Assembly (NCBI GenBank): GCA_000818945.1
Contig: KN805383.1
Coordinates: forward strand, 163,201 to 227,200
From: Schizochytrium sp. CCTCC M209059
Taxonomy: Eukaryota > Sar > Bigyra > Thraustochytrida > Thraustochytriidae
Length of the DNA stretch: 64,000 bases
Direction: 5' to 3'
Shown: positions 25,101 through 35,080 of the stretch, one piece after another
How positions within the stretch are numbered: the stretch's first letter is position 1
How the letters are laid out: every line of letters begins with the position of its first letter
Made by a program: the position numbers and the translations under genes
Notes under the pieces: generated by a model
Database searches by the model: none
Told to the model about the DNA's origin: nothing
The model's input: the letters and a program-made list of their open reading frames with translations, nothing else

Positions 25101-26416
25101 GGCCTCTCATGGAAGGCACGCAAGCAAGCAAGCGGGCAAGCAAGCACGCAAAAAAGCACGCAACAGCAATAAAACGGGCGGTGGGATAAATTTGGTTGTT
25201 TTTGGCATCATGATTAGTAGTTGGTTGATTGGTCGGTTGTTTTTTTGTTTTTTTCTCATCCACCACGGCCTCCGCCCTGCGACCGGCACCGCAAGAAACC
25301 AGCAGCTGCTGGCAGCGGCGGCTTGGTCTGGCCGATTCTTTGGGTGGCTGCGACGGGTGATTCCAGAAACAAGGCCCGGCCAGGCGCGCGGAGCTTGCTT
25401 CCGGCCTGCGCGTCTGTCTGCCTTCTCGAGCGTGCCCCGCGATGCGCTAGCTCGAACATTGCGAACGCGCAGCGCCGCCTCGCCACAGCTTCCTCACACA
25501 CTGCGGGCCGCTGTGGCGCGAATCGTGTTCACTGTGTGTCTACCGGCGCCTCAACCGGCCCGGCCCGCCCCGCACCGCCCCGCACCGCCACCGCAAACGC
25601 CCTCACCTGGCACCGCGCAACACCTTGCCCGCGTCCTCTTCGTCCCGCTCTCCGCGCCGCCCGCGCCGCCCCCTCCCTCTGCAGGCACGCACTCTTCGTT
25701 CCCTGTGTCCGCGGTGACCGCGAGACGGAGGGGGCGCCGCACTGCGCGAGCGAGAGACGCTCGAGACAGACCAGCAAAGCACTGCCCGCGCCCGCATCCC
25801 GAGCACGCACGGCGCGGAGGCCGAGCGCGCGCGTGAGCGAGCGAGCGAGCGAGAGAGCGGGCGAGCGAGCGAGCGGCCGCGCAGACGCCTGCAGCGCGCG
25901 AGCGAGCGGGCGAGGTCTGTCGATCGGGTGGAGCAAGCCGTAGTTTCAGGCAGGCGGGCAGGCGCAAGGCAAGGCCGTCGCCAGATCGCGAACCTGCTTG
26001 CGCTTGGAGACGGACGCCAGCGCACGGACGCCGGCCGAGACGCTCGCTAGCGCCGTCCGCCGTCGCGCGGCTCGCCTCCGCTCGGCTTGCCCGGTCGCAG
26101 CGGCCAGCTTTTGCCTTTCAATTATCCACCTTTCAGGCGCGCGCGCGCGAGCGAGCACCGCTTTGTTGCCTCACCTTGCCTCGCCTCCTTCTCCTTCTCA
26201 CCGCCCGAGAGCGGTCCTTCTCCGACGCCGTGCGCGCGGGAGCGCCCTCGCGCAGACCGCCGCCCTCGCCCTCGCCCTCGCTCTCGCCCTTACCCTTCGC
26301 CCTCGCCCGCTCTCGCGGCGCCAGGAAGCCCGCGCGAGCAAAGCTGCGACGGCCCCGGGCGCGGGGCCCCCGCCGCCTGCAGGGCCGCGCGGGCGCCGGG
26401 ACATGTGGACGGCGGC
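22159..26416. other. 4.2-kb repeat-rich region without a supported gene
   Basis: A divergent interval between the deacetylase (-) and KIX-like (+) genes. It carries many microsatellites: TGCCA pentamers (about 22818-22852), GCAGC/GCGAC units (about 23083-23126), GTCT tetramers (about 23410-23462) and CCGCA/CTGCA pentamers (about 23465-23535). It also has GCTC then GCAA tetramers (24196-24245), GAGAC/GAGGC pentamers (about 24700-24797) and GAGC tetramers (about 25829-25910). The long plus-strand frame at 24463-25836 has repeat-driven composition and no motif. About 23.55-24.1 kb is less GC-rich but also empty. Confidence 0.55.
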
Positions 26417-27340
26417 ATGCGCGGCGCTCACGAGGACGCGGCGGCCCCCGCCTCGCCCATGCAGGTCGACGCCGCGGAAAACGCGGACCCGGACCGGGAT
26501 GTAGACGACGACCTAGCGACGGCCGCGACGGCACCAGCAGCAACAGCTACAGCTACAGCTGCAGCTACAGCTACAGCTACAGCTGCAGCAGCAACACCAG
26601 CGACACCATCAGCACCGGCAACACCATCAGGACGCCCGGGCGAGAGCGAGGAAGGCGGGGAACGGAGCCGCGTGAGAGCGAGGGCGAGAGGGGTCAAGCT
26701 CGACAAGGACATCATTCTCTATATTATGCGACTGGCATGCCAGATGCGTCTGCGCGACGAGCTGATGCGAAGAAGCACACCCGCGCGCAGACGCCTCGTG
26801 CAGGCCCATCGCCACGATGTCTACTTCATGGAGGTAGCCGTCTCTGTAGACCGCCTGTTGCTCGAGTTTGCGGACCCTGCAAGTCCGCACTTTGACACGC
26901 TCCAGGCCATCGCCGTCCGACCCATTCTGCAGAGCATACGCACCTTTCCCTTTGAAATCTTGCCAGCTGACCCAAAGGTGCACCTCGGTGATCAGCCTCG
27001 CCGCTGGCAGCTTCGACTTGGTCACCTTTCACAACGATCCGCATGTATTCGTCTCGTTGGAGCCCACCTCATTGGAAAACGCCCTACCGCTTCAAATCAG
27101 TGGGTCGAGGAATTTCACGCCATGCTCCCACGTGTCGAACGATCCATCTATTTGGCGTCCAATTCTCTTGACGAGTATGCAGATCCTCAAACCTTACCGG
27201 AGCGCGTCAAGATGCTTTTCGAGAAAATCGCGCATCTTGCAGAAAACGCTCCACCGTCTCCTTCTTTGCAGTGGCTCGAGGCCACTGCCTCTCCGCAAAA
27301 CCCTGAACACGAGCACGAATCCGACCAAGACGATGGATGA
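26417..27340 (+). CDS. KIX-like domain protein (possible Mediator/co-activator subunit)
   Basis: About 307 residues if translation starts at 26417; another Met lies at 26459. The N-terminus is acidic, then a long Ala/Thr tract encoded by an ACAGCT-type hexamer repeat (26530-26590), then an Arg-rich patch. The C-terminal ~200 residues look folded and helical. The segment WVEEFHAMLPRVERSIYLASNSLDEYADPQTLPERVKMLFEKI resembles KIX helices 2-3 (the VERxxYxxAxSxxEY signature of CBP/p300 and Med15 type domains). An earlier helical stretch (residues ~95-170) could be a related three-helix unit. A role in binding transcription activators is inferred from this resemblance only. The middle part (about 26990-27100) is less convincing, and another frame looks protein-like there, so a small intron or frameshift cannot be excluded. 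Confidence 0.55.
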   Translation: MRGAHEDAAAPASPMQVDAAENADPDRDVDDDLATAATAPAATATATAAATATATAAAATPATPSAPATPSGRPGESEEGGERSRVRARARGVKLDKDIILYIMRLACQMRLRDELMRRSTPARRRLVQAHRHDVYFMEVAVSVDRLLLEFADPASPHFDTLQAIAVRPILQSIRTFPFEILPADPKVHLGDQPRRWQLRLGHLSQRSACIRLVGAHLIGKRPTASNQWVEEFHAMLPRVERSIYLASNSLDEYADPQTLPERVKMLFEKIAHLAENAPPSPSLQWLEATASPQNPEHEHESDQDDG

Positions 27341-27731
27341 AAAAATGGGGCTGCTTGCTCGCCAGTCCACTTGGCTGGCCACTTGTCGCCTTGTAAAATG
27401 CCTTACAAACAATCAAAGACATTTGCAAGGTGACAATCGCGCGAGTAGCCCCATTCCTCCTCGCCTACATTTTCCGCACTTTCACTGGCACTGGATGAAT
27501 ATGGATCAAGGATGCAGAGACGCACGTCTGTCTTTACAGGAAAGTGAAAAAAGATGGGAGCACTGTGGCTCGCTGAAAACAAGTCGCCATTTTTTCTTTT
27601 TGCCTCTTCAGCCGAAGTATGTATGTGATCACTGCTTCTTTGCCTTTCCTTTCGTCCTTTCGTCCATCCGTCCGGTATCAGAAGCTACATAGCCAACCTT
27701 TCCCCTCTTCTTCTTCTTCTACTTCTTCTTC

Positions 27732-27763
<32 letters not shown>

Positions 27764-27858
27764 CTTCTTCTTCTTCTTCTTCTTCTTTCAAATTTTCTCA
27801 AGACGAAGGTCCGCGGGTCTCTTGTATTTTTTTAAGATCATTATGATGAAAAGAAAAA
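27341..27858. repeat. Convergent 3' flank with CTT microsatellite
   Basis: Intergenic region between the KIX-like and TENT4-like genes. A CTT run (about 27706-27787), with two CTA interruptions near its start, would be pyrimidine-rich in one transcript and purine-rich (GAA) in the other. No gene seen. Confidence 0.75.
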
Positions 27859-30720
27859 CTACAGTAAATTTTGCCACTTTGAACGAAGTACTTTGCGCAG
27901 CATCACTGGCTTCGCTTGCGGCAGCTCATTTTCCGCCTCTTCGAGATCTGCCCCAAAAGTACCCATAAGACGACTCAGTTCCCCCAATAATATGGCGTGC
28001 ATATTGCGAAAAGTACTTAGCACCTCTCCAATGCGATACGTTGCCTTGGACACGTTAAGATTCGGCCAAAAAGGATTGTCAATTGTAATGGGTTGCGGCG
28101 CTGCACGATTGTGTTCCGCATGCGCAGAAAGGCTGTAAAAGGCGCCGCGGCCAATCACCGTCAGACCGACGCGGTCAGGCTTAAAGTGAAACCCATAAAA
28201 CTCCAAAAGTCCCAATAAATCCTCTCCGAGCAGGTCTGCGTCCAGATCCTCCATTTCAGAAGCGGACTCGTTCGTCCCGTCGACGGCTTCGGCTCCTCCA
28301 TTCGCATCCTTTGACAAAGCTTGCTTCGACGAGGCCAAGGGTGCAGAGCCCCGCGTCTTCTTGATGACCCGCATCCACTCCATGTGGTGCGCGGCCTCGG
28401 ACGTGGGCCAGTCTGCGAGCTGTCGACGATAAGCGAGTGAATCGGGTTGCGCCTTGGCAAAACGCCCCGAAACAATATCCTTGTAAGGACTTGGGCTGAC
28501 GCTGGCGCTCGGGCTGGGGCTGGGGCTAAGACCCGGGCCTTTGTCCTTTGCCGCCTTATCCTGAGCGGTACTCGTACTCGTTTCTGTCGCATTCTCGGCC
28601 GCCGCCAAGCTCTCACTCAAGACCTCTCGCGTAGCCTGGTGTGACACATAGGCCGGCGGAGGCGCGCGAGCATCAGGCCAGTCCGCGAGCTGTCGCGAGT
28701 ACGCAAATTGCGCTGCGTGGGGTGGCGCCAGCACGACGCCGGTACCAGGCCGTCGAGAGAAGCGCGGAGGCTTGGTCGGACGCGCAGCGGATTGGCTTTT
28801 GTCTTCCTGATATTGCAGGTACCGAAGCACCATGAGCGAGAGCGATATTGAGCTCAAGCCACCACTGTACGGGTCTAAAAGGCCTCGCTCTTGCAACAGT
28901 TGTTTGAGCACTAGCGTGAGTGGCAAAAGGTGATGGTGTCGATTCCGCTCCTGAGCGAGAAGGTCCGATGACAGCGCAAAGGAATGTCCATTTAAATGGG
29001 CACTGCTCACGTCGACTTCGCAGCACATGGGACACAAGTGATCTGCGCTCGTCTTGTGCGTATCTTCCGCCTCGCCATTCAGCGCCAACAGGCATGTGGA
29101 TAATCTGACAATGTACATTTGAGAGCTTTTGATGATGCGTGCCCGCTTGACCCATGCCTCGACCAAAAAGGCGTTTTGCAGCATCTCTAGCTGGTCTGCC
29201 ACAGCCATGCGAATGAGTGAGCACGTTCCCGATTGATGGTATCCTGCCATATGTCCCGTGTACGAAGCAGAGGCGAAACACACGTTTTGCCGATGCATGT
29301 AATACAAATCCACGTCACTCGTTGGCAGCGCCAGCCCACAGGCGTGTGAGCCAAAAAGGTGAACCTGTGCGCAAGGAAACACGCTCTGAATAACAGTCTG
29401 AATCCGCCACTGCAACTCCATTCGCCACTTGCTTTTGCGAGCAAGCGTGCGCTGAAGCTGGTGCACCAGCTGTTGAATCTCGCTCCCAAGTCTTTTCAGA
29501 GCACCACGCGATGGATCCTGTCGCTGATGCTGCGGGGACGACACCGAAGACTGGGTCTGCGCTGGTGACGGCGCTGGCGAAGGACCCGGAGCCGGAGGTG
29601 GCGCGAGCCGACTCGCTGTCGGAGTGGTCGAGCTTTGCGCCGCATCCTCACTATCCTTGGGTGAAGCACGCGTGGGAGAGTGCTCATTCGTCTTTTCTGC
29701 AGATCCCTTGCTCTCTTTCGCTGCAACATTGTTTGGAGATGCACTGTCCGAGGGCGAGGCACCTCTTGCTCCTGCTTCGGACGTAGGTACGCCATAGCTT
29801 TGCAGAGGTTCTTGTGATTCGTGTTGCTCTTGTTTCTTCTTTGGTTTCTTTTTCTTTTTCTTCTTCTTTTTGGATTTGTTACCAGAAGCGCCAGCAGGCG
29901 ATGAGATTGCACTATCCATCCACGGTTCCGGATCGTGACCACAGCGGAAACGACTTTGCAAGCGCCGAATCGCAGTCACGAGGTCTTCATATTCCTTGCT
30001 AGCTTCTTGAGTCACCTGGCGTGATATTTCCTCCCATCGTGTTTGCGGAGCAGTTTCGGCAGGAGAGTACGAAAGAGAGACAAAACTAAGCTCGTGACTT
30101 CCGGGAACAGGGTCCAACTCTTCAAGTCCCTTGGATTCGCCAGAGAAACGACGCAAGAGGGAAAAAAGACATAAGGCCATTGCGTGCTTGCTTCGGCAGC
30201 CGAGTTGGTACCGGTACGTGGCGCGGACGCCGCCGCCGGACCGGGCCTGCCGTCGCAGCAAGAGCTCTGCTTTGGACTCTTGCAGACCAGCAAAGGCTTC
30301 CCATTCTCCAGCAAAAGAGGTACAGTAGTGCCAGAATTGAATACGTTGCGACGTCCCGCGCGTTTCGTTGAGCTCTGGCGTATCGGACGGCGTCCTTATC
30401 GCCGTTGACGCCGCGAGTTGCGGTGCGTCCGGGGACGTCGATCGTGTTTTCTTCGGTGTCGCCTCGTTGGGCAAAGAGGGCGTCTGCTTGGCAGCTTGAG
30501 ATTGCACATTGGCTCCGACGAGCTCACGCACGCGCTCCTGCATCTCCTGCTTGGTGATCTCCCCCTGCATGAGCAGGGCTTGCACGCGCAGGAGTTCCTG
30601 CTCGTGCTCGCTGCAGGCATGCCGGTGCTTCGCCGAGAGCACCCATCTGTGGAGCGCCACGTAGAACGGGGCCTCGGCCTTGCGCTTCTGCCGGATCTCC
30701 TGCACCCGCGCCCGCCGCAT
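27859..30720 (-). CDS. Non-canonical poly(A) polymerase / terminal nucleotidyltransferase (TENT4/Trf4 type)
   Basis: A 953-residue enzyme predicted to add nucleotides to RNA 3' ends. The first ~440 residues are charged and low complexity, with a long poly-Lys block. The catalytic lobe contains FGSHACGLALPTSDVDLYY (nucleotidyltransferase signature GS...DxD, about residues 457-473) and a third carboxylate in CEVDVSSAHLNGH (about residue 570). The poly(A)-polymerase-associated domain follows: LVLKQLLQERGLLDPYSGGLSSISLSLMVLRYLQ, as in TENT4/Trf4, and near the C-terminus ITIDNPFWPNLNVSKATYRIGEV. Between these two parts lies an insertion of about 200 residues, which holds a duplicated AYxRQLADWP motif. 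No zinc knuckle is visible. It shares a 382-bp divergent region with the next gene. Confidence 0.88.
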   Translation of the reverse strand: MRRARVQEIRQKRKAEAPFYVALHRWVLSAKHRHACSEHEQELLRVQALLMQGEITKQEMQERVRELVGANVQSQAAKQTPSLPNEATPKKTRSTSPDAPQLAASTAIRTPSDTPELNETRGTSQRIQFWHYCTSFAGEWEAFAGLQESKAELLLRRQARSGGGVRATYRYQLGCRSKHAMALCLFSLLRRFSGESKGLEELDPVPGSHELSFVSLSYSPAETAPQTRWEEISRQVTQEASKEYEDLVTAIRRLQSRFRCGHDPEPWMDSAISSPAGASGNKSKKKKKKKKKPKKKQEQHESQEPLQSYGVPTSEAGARGASPSDSASPNNVAAKESKGSAEKTNEHSPTRASPKDSEDAAQSSTTPTASRLAPPPAPGPSPAPSPAQTQSSVSSPQHQRQDPSRGALKRLGSEIQQLVHQLQRTLARKSKWRMELQWRIQTVIQSVFPCAQVHLFGSHACGLALPTSDVDLYYMHRQNVCFASASYTGHMAGYHQSGTCSLIRMAVADQLEMLQNAFLVEAWVKRARIIKSSQMYIVRLSTCLLALNGEAEDTHKTSADHLCPMCCEVDVSSAHLNGHSFALSSDLLAQERNRHHHLLPLTLVLKQLLQERGLLDPYSGGLSSISLSLMVLRYLQYQEDKSQSAARPTKPPRFSRRPGTGVVLAPPHAAQFAYSRQLADWPDARAPPPAYVSHQATREVLSESLAAAENATETSTSTAQDKAAKDKGPGLSPSPSPSASVSPSPYKDIVSGRFAKAQPDSLAYRRQLADWPTSEAAHHMEWMRVIKKTRGSAPLASSKQALSKDANGGAEAVDGTNESASEMEDLDADLLGEDLLGLLEFYGFHFKPDRVGLTVIGRGAFYSLSAHAEHNRAAPQPITIDNPFWPNLNVSKATYRIGEVLSTFRNMHAILLGELSRLMGTFGADLEEAENELPQAKPVMLRKVLRSKWQNLL

Positions 30721-31102
30721 CGCCGCCTCCCCGCGCCGCGCCAGGCGTCCTCGCGCGCGATCACGCGCTGCTCCGCGCCAACAAGAGATATGGTATAGCA
30801 GGGTCTCCGCTTGTCGCCGGAGTGGCGCGCATGCAACTGCCGGTTAACCCCCCTTTGCGCCTTTTGCCGACTAATCCTCAGTTCCGGGTTTTCCCTCTCC
30901 TCTCCTCGCGGTCGAGACCGGCGCCCCAAACCCGAGTCGCGCCGAGGAAACGCGGAGGGCTCGCGGCGGGCGAGGCCGCGACCGAGCTCGAGCTGCGACC
31001 GCGGTCTGTCTGGACGGGTCTGCGGCAGACGAGGCGTGTCTTGTTTCGGCGGGGCCAAAGGAAAAGGCGGGAGGAGCGGAGCGGAGACGAAGAGGAGAGG
31101 AA

Positions 31103-32503
31103 ATGGCGGACTCGCTCGGCTTGATGCAAGAACAAGCGAGAGCGGCCAAGGAAGCCTCGTGCAGAGTGCTCTCCTTTCGACGACGCCTCGGGGACACGAG
31201 CTTCCAGGTGCGAGGAAGATCCGCAGTTTCGCTTTTGCACGTGCTCAGCGGTGAACGAGGTGGTAACGGGATTGCAACCACGAAAGAATCAGCCCAGGAT
31301 CCAAAGCAGACCCCAAGCGACGAGGCCTTCGAGACGCCAGAGGAAATCTGCGGCCTTTTGCGGTTCCATCAAGGCTTGCAATTGCTGCGCAAATCGCGTC
31401 TTGACGAAGATGAGGCCAATCGTGCTCTCGAGGCGCTCGAGGAGGCGCGCACCCTCGACTTGAGCAGTAGGGTCTTTCGCCGGTTCGCGAACTTGCCGGA
31501 GGTCGCACCACAGCTCTGGCAAGCAGTCACATCGAATAAAGCGGACGGCTCGCAGTCTTTGAGCGGAAATCTTCGGACGCTGGCGCGGTGTGTAGAGTCC
31601 ATTCAGGCCTGGCTGCATCGTCCAACCGTGGCAACGGTTGTCCACCAAGCTATTCTCGACGCGCTTCGCAAAACGGATGATCACGAGGTCCGAAAAGCAC
31701 GGCCGCGTCTGCTCGCGCTTTGGGGGTCGGATATGCTCGAAAACGTACTCACCGCAGATCTCATGCACGCGTGCGATGGCATGCTTCTCATTGGTGTGCC
31801 CCATCATGCCGCGGCGACGCAAGCACTTGTGAGCCGTGTGCTGGAGCTTCAGGCGCAAGGTCCCCAGGCCGGGTCGCTACGCAAGCCCTTGTTTCTCGAG
31901 ACGTTGAGTCTCGCAGATTACTTGGCGTCGACACGTATTACGGACGTTTACGACGTGACGCTTGTCACAGCGGGAAAGATTGGCGGTGACGGGGTCTCTG
32001 AAAGTTTCGAGCACGCTACCCTGCACGATTTAGAGCGCTGCTGCGCGCTGGCAGACCATGTGATCTTCGTCGACATGTGCGCTCCCCAAGCTCCGGCCTC
32101 TGCGGACACGGCAGCACTTTCTTTCTGCCAAACTGTCGACGCAGCCGAGGTCGTGCTTCGCTGCCGTTCAGGAAGCGACAGATATAAAGGATCCGGTGAC
32201 GACCCCGTCGTCATCTGGGCGGCGCAGCGTCTGGGAGTCCCAAGTTTTGGTCCTAAAGATTCAAATCCACTTGCTGTCGCAGGTTTAAGTCTTGAAAAGT
32301 GGCAAAGTCTTGCCCTCGAGGCAGGATTTGAGTCGACAGAGCTTGTTTCGTCGCCCGAAGAACCTCTCTTTACATTTGTTCTGCACGCATCCCGTCGCCG
32401 GAGTGGCAACGATGAAGAGGAAGAAGAAGCTGAAGATGGCGAAGTATCACACAAAGAAGAGCAAGGACAGCAAGGCGGGCACGAGACCACAGACAGAATG
32501 TAA
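31103..32503 (+). CDS. Uncharacterised 466-residue protein
   Basis: Not recognised. It is continuously open with balanced composition and ordinary amino-acid usage, so it is very probably real. Predicted mostly alpha-helical in the first 200 residues (Leu/Glu/Arg-rich; LRFHQGLQLLRKSRL, RALEALEEA). This is followed by an alternating hydrophobic/charged region compatible with an alpha/beta fold (MLLIGVPHHAAATQALVSRVL, YDVTLVTAGKIGGDG, ALADHVIFVDMC). It ends in an acidic tail (DEEEEEAEDGE) and a Gln/Gly-rich end. There is no signal peptide or transmembrane segment. Start: first Met after the divergent promoter region shared with the TENT4-like gene. Confidence 0.75.
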   Translation: MADSLGLMQEQARAAKEASCRVLSFRRRLGDTSFQVRGRSAVSLLHVLSGERGGNGIATTKESAQDPKQTPSDEAFETPEEICGLLRFHQGLQLLRKSRLDEDEANRALEALEEARTLDLSSRVFRRFANLPEVAPQLWQAVTSNKADGSQSLSGNLRTLARCVESIQAWLHRPTVATVVHQAILDALRKTDDHEVRKARPRLLALWGSDMLENVLTADLMHACDGMLLIGVPHHAAATQALVSRVLELQAQGPQAGSLRKPLFLETLSLADYLASTRITDVYDVTLVTAGKIGGDGVSESFEHATLHDLERCCALADHVIFVDMCAPQAPASADTAALSFCQTVDAAEVVLRCRSGSDRYKGSGDDPVVIWAAQRLGVPSFGPKDSNPLAVAGLSLEKWQSLALEAGFESTELVSSPEEPLFTFVLHASRRRSGNDEEEEEAEDGEVSHKEEQGQQGGHETTDRM

Positions 32504-34408
32504 AACACAAGACCAAAAAGGAAGGCACTTGCAGGAAAACGGACGAAACAAAAGTAATGCTCATTCATTGCAACGCAGCGCAGTGGATCGCTCGTGAGCA
32601 TTCCGACCTACTGCCGATCTTCTCTGTGACTTCAAGACAATCGCGCGTACGGGAGAGGATCGCTGGGGAGAAAGTTGTTCTCATGTTCTATCAGCGCTTC
32701 GAGTTGCTTCGATAAGAGTGACTGTTGTGATCAGCAAGAAGTCTCGTTAGCGCCGGGTAGCTCTTCGAAGAACAAAACCACTCCTTAAGCGAGACTCTTT
32801 ACCTTGGTAGGCATTTCACGTGAGCTAGATGTCTCGCTGCATGAACTAGAATGCAAAATAAAAATTGAAGAAAGAACGTATCTGGCGTAAAATCGAGTAC
32901 ACGGGGTAGCCAGGGTTCCGTTTATTGCTATTGCGATAGATTTTTGAATTTCTCTTTCAAGCGAGGAACCATCACAGCTCTAACACGAAGAAGGATCGCT
33001 TGTGATGAACAATACAGCAAACGAGTTCATGAGACCTCGCTATACGTTCTTCAAATTTTCATCGCTCATATTGGAAGTAGACTTTCCTAAAGACCTGATG
33101 ATGTCAGGTGGGACGCTGCTCTAAGAGAGACAGAGTACCGATGACAATTATTGAAGGGCCACGACGCAGGAACAACGCATCGACCTGCGCCATGGGAACG
33201 CGCGGACTTGAGGACCAGCACAAGGCCGCGCCATGAGTCCGCGCCGAGCTTGGTCCGCGCCCGAAATAATATTAGTACAATCATAGACCTGCTTAGTAAA
33301 GTTGGACCAGGGTCACGATTTGAGACCAATGAGCCGAATGGAATACACCTGGCGGCGACCAAAGTCGATGCCAGAAGCCGACACAAGCGAAACACGCCTA
33401 ATTACATCGAAACATTGAAGCCATATCCGAGCAGGAGTGTGAGAAGCTTTCAATTTGCTTTCCTGCTTCGTGCTATCCATAAAGCGGAATTTCTTTTACG
33501 TATAGTATAATGAAATCAAGTTCTTCTTTTCATGCTTCTGTTCTCTGAGGAAGTACTGTCTACAAGTTCATGAACTTGGTCTTGATGGCAATATTTTCTC
33601 GACCTACTAGTACATATCAAGAGCCTCTCAAGGCCTTGAATGTCTATAACGTATAGTATAGTGAAATTAAGTTCTTCTTTCCATGCTTTTGTTCTCTGAG
33701 GAAGTACCGTTTACAAGTTCATGAACTTGTATTTGATGGCAACATTTTCTCGAACTTACTAGTATATATTAAGAGCGTCTCAAGGCCTAGTATGTGTGCA
33801 CGAGTCAGGCCTTGAGTACAGCACGGATCAAAAGCTTTGTAAGTACTCACTCTATTCCTTCCGCTCTCTCTGGTGGCCTTGCTTACTCATTTCGTGATGC
33901 GGTCACTCAAGAGGATGACATTGGAAACCTTGAGCTCGGAATCTTTCGAGCGTCTCGCGACCATAAAGACTTTCGAGCAGCAGCTCGTGGGTTTGTATTT
34001 TCGGTTGCATACGAAAAGTGACCGCAATCGTGTGATCCTCGGACAAGAAATCTAAGTCGCTAACGAGATCGTCGCGGCCATACGCAATCATCCTGGGAGT
34101 GAAAGCGTGCAAAGGTATGCCTGTGGAGCTCTTCGCAATCTCGCATGGAATGACCGATACTGTGCGCGTACAAGACTCCAGCTTTGACTTTGAAAATCTA
34201 AGATTCATCGTTTGGAGAATATGGCGGGCAAAATTGAGGCAATTTTGACTAAATTACATACATTGTTAGGCTTTTGAAGCGGGGTTAACTAGAAGAATCG
34301 TCGATTGACTCGAACGAGACCTCGCTCTCTCTGTCTCTATCTCCTTCATGGGCAAGGATACATCAAGGAGAGGCCGACCCGTTTCTCCTGACGCTTTGTG
34401 AGCAGGTT
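32504..34408. other. AT-richer convergent intergenic region
   Basis: The longest AT-rich stretch of the window, 1.9 kb between convergent genes. It contains a 151-bp tandem duplication (33498-33799). A 101-residue minus-strand frame (33903-34208) has weak coding character and no homologue that I recognise, so it is not called. Confidence 0.6.
33498..33799. repeat. 151-bp tandem duplication
   Basis: Two head-to-tail copies (33498-33648 and 33649-33799) begin with ACGTATAGTATA and share AAGTTCTTCTTT, GTTCTCTGAGGAAGTAC, TTCATGAACTTG and CTCAAGGCCT at matching offsets. They differ by scattered substitutions, so they are older than the duplication at the left end of the window. Neither copy has an open frame across it. 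Confidence 0.88.
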
Positions 34409-34789
34409 TCAATTGGCTTGACTGCGTGGGTCATGAGAGCGAAAGGCTGCATTTGCAGCCGGCAGCGCCGCGTCGATGGCTTCGACACGCGCCGTCGCCT
34501 CTGCTATTTTGGCGCGCAAATCCGTCTGCTCTCTGAGCACAATGCCCTCCGCCTGGTGCGCCGGAAAGTCGAGCATGAGGTCCGCGGACACCGCCGCGAA
34601 AACTTGCGGCTGTTTGCGAAGACGATCGCCTGCGCTGCCAAAGCGCAGCTCGTTCGCCACGTCGCGGTTCGCCTGCTCGCGCGCCTTGAGCACCACCAGT
34701 CGTCGCGCCTCGTACTCGCGCTCGACCTGCAGCTGCTCCACGCGCTGCAGCGCGGCCAGCCGCTCGTCCCCGGGCCCCGCGGCCTGCAT
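34409..34789 (-). CDS. Prefoldin-like coiled-coil protein, PDRG1-like
   Basis: A 126-residue protein from the Met at 34789. Two long amphipathic helices (VEQLQVEREYEARRLVVLKAREQANRD and LREQTDLRAKIAEATARVEAI) flank a short beta-prone segment (VFAAVSADLMLDFPAHQAE). That is the helix-hairpin-helix pattern of a beta-type prefoldin. The order NRDVANEL ... LMLDFP ... LREQ resembles PDRG1, a subunit of the R2TP/prefoldin-like assembly that helps build RNA polymerases. The frame stays open far upstream (to 35830) but there it runs antisense to the next gene and loses all structure, so I cut it. It is divergent from the next gene across 291 bp. Confidence 0.6.
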   Translation of the reverse strand: MQAAGPGDERLAALQRVEQLQVEREYEARRLVVLKAREQANRDVANELRFGSAGDRLRKQPQVFAAVSADLMLDFPAHQAEGIVLREQTDLRAKIAEATARVEAIDAALPAANAAFRSHDPRSQAN

Positions 34790-35080
34790 CTGCCTCTCGC
34801 CCTCCGGCTTCGGGCTTTGCGCACCTCGCACCCAGCCTGCACGTGGCGCTCCGCCGGCTCCGAGTCCTTGTGCGCGTTGAGGTTTTGCGAAGACGACTTC
34901 TATCCGTGGCGGTAGAAGACCCAGAAGCGAGCGACCCAGAAGAGCAGAACTACTAGCCTCTTTGCGGTGCGCGGCGAAGCCACAAAGCGAGAACTCTCGT
35001 CGCCCGCACCGCGTTGCCGCGCGAGCGAGCGAGCGAGCGAGCTCGAGACGGGCTAACGCCCCTCCGGCGGCGGCAGGACC

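Noticed and set aside
24463..25836. 457-codon open frame on the plus strand
   Set aside because: Composition follows the GAGAC and other repeats (Arg/Pro/Ala/Ser), no domain is visible, and overlapping frames on both strands are equally open.
33903..34208. 101-codon minus-strand frame
   Set aside because: Looks mildly protein-like but is short, has no recognisable motif and lacks a supporting neighbour; left as unannotated intergenic DNA.
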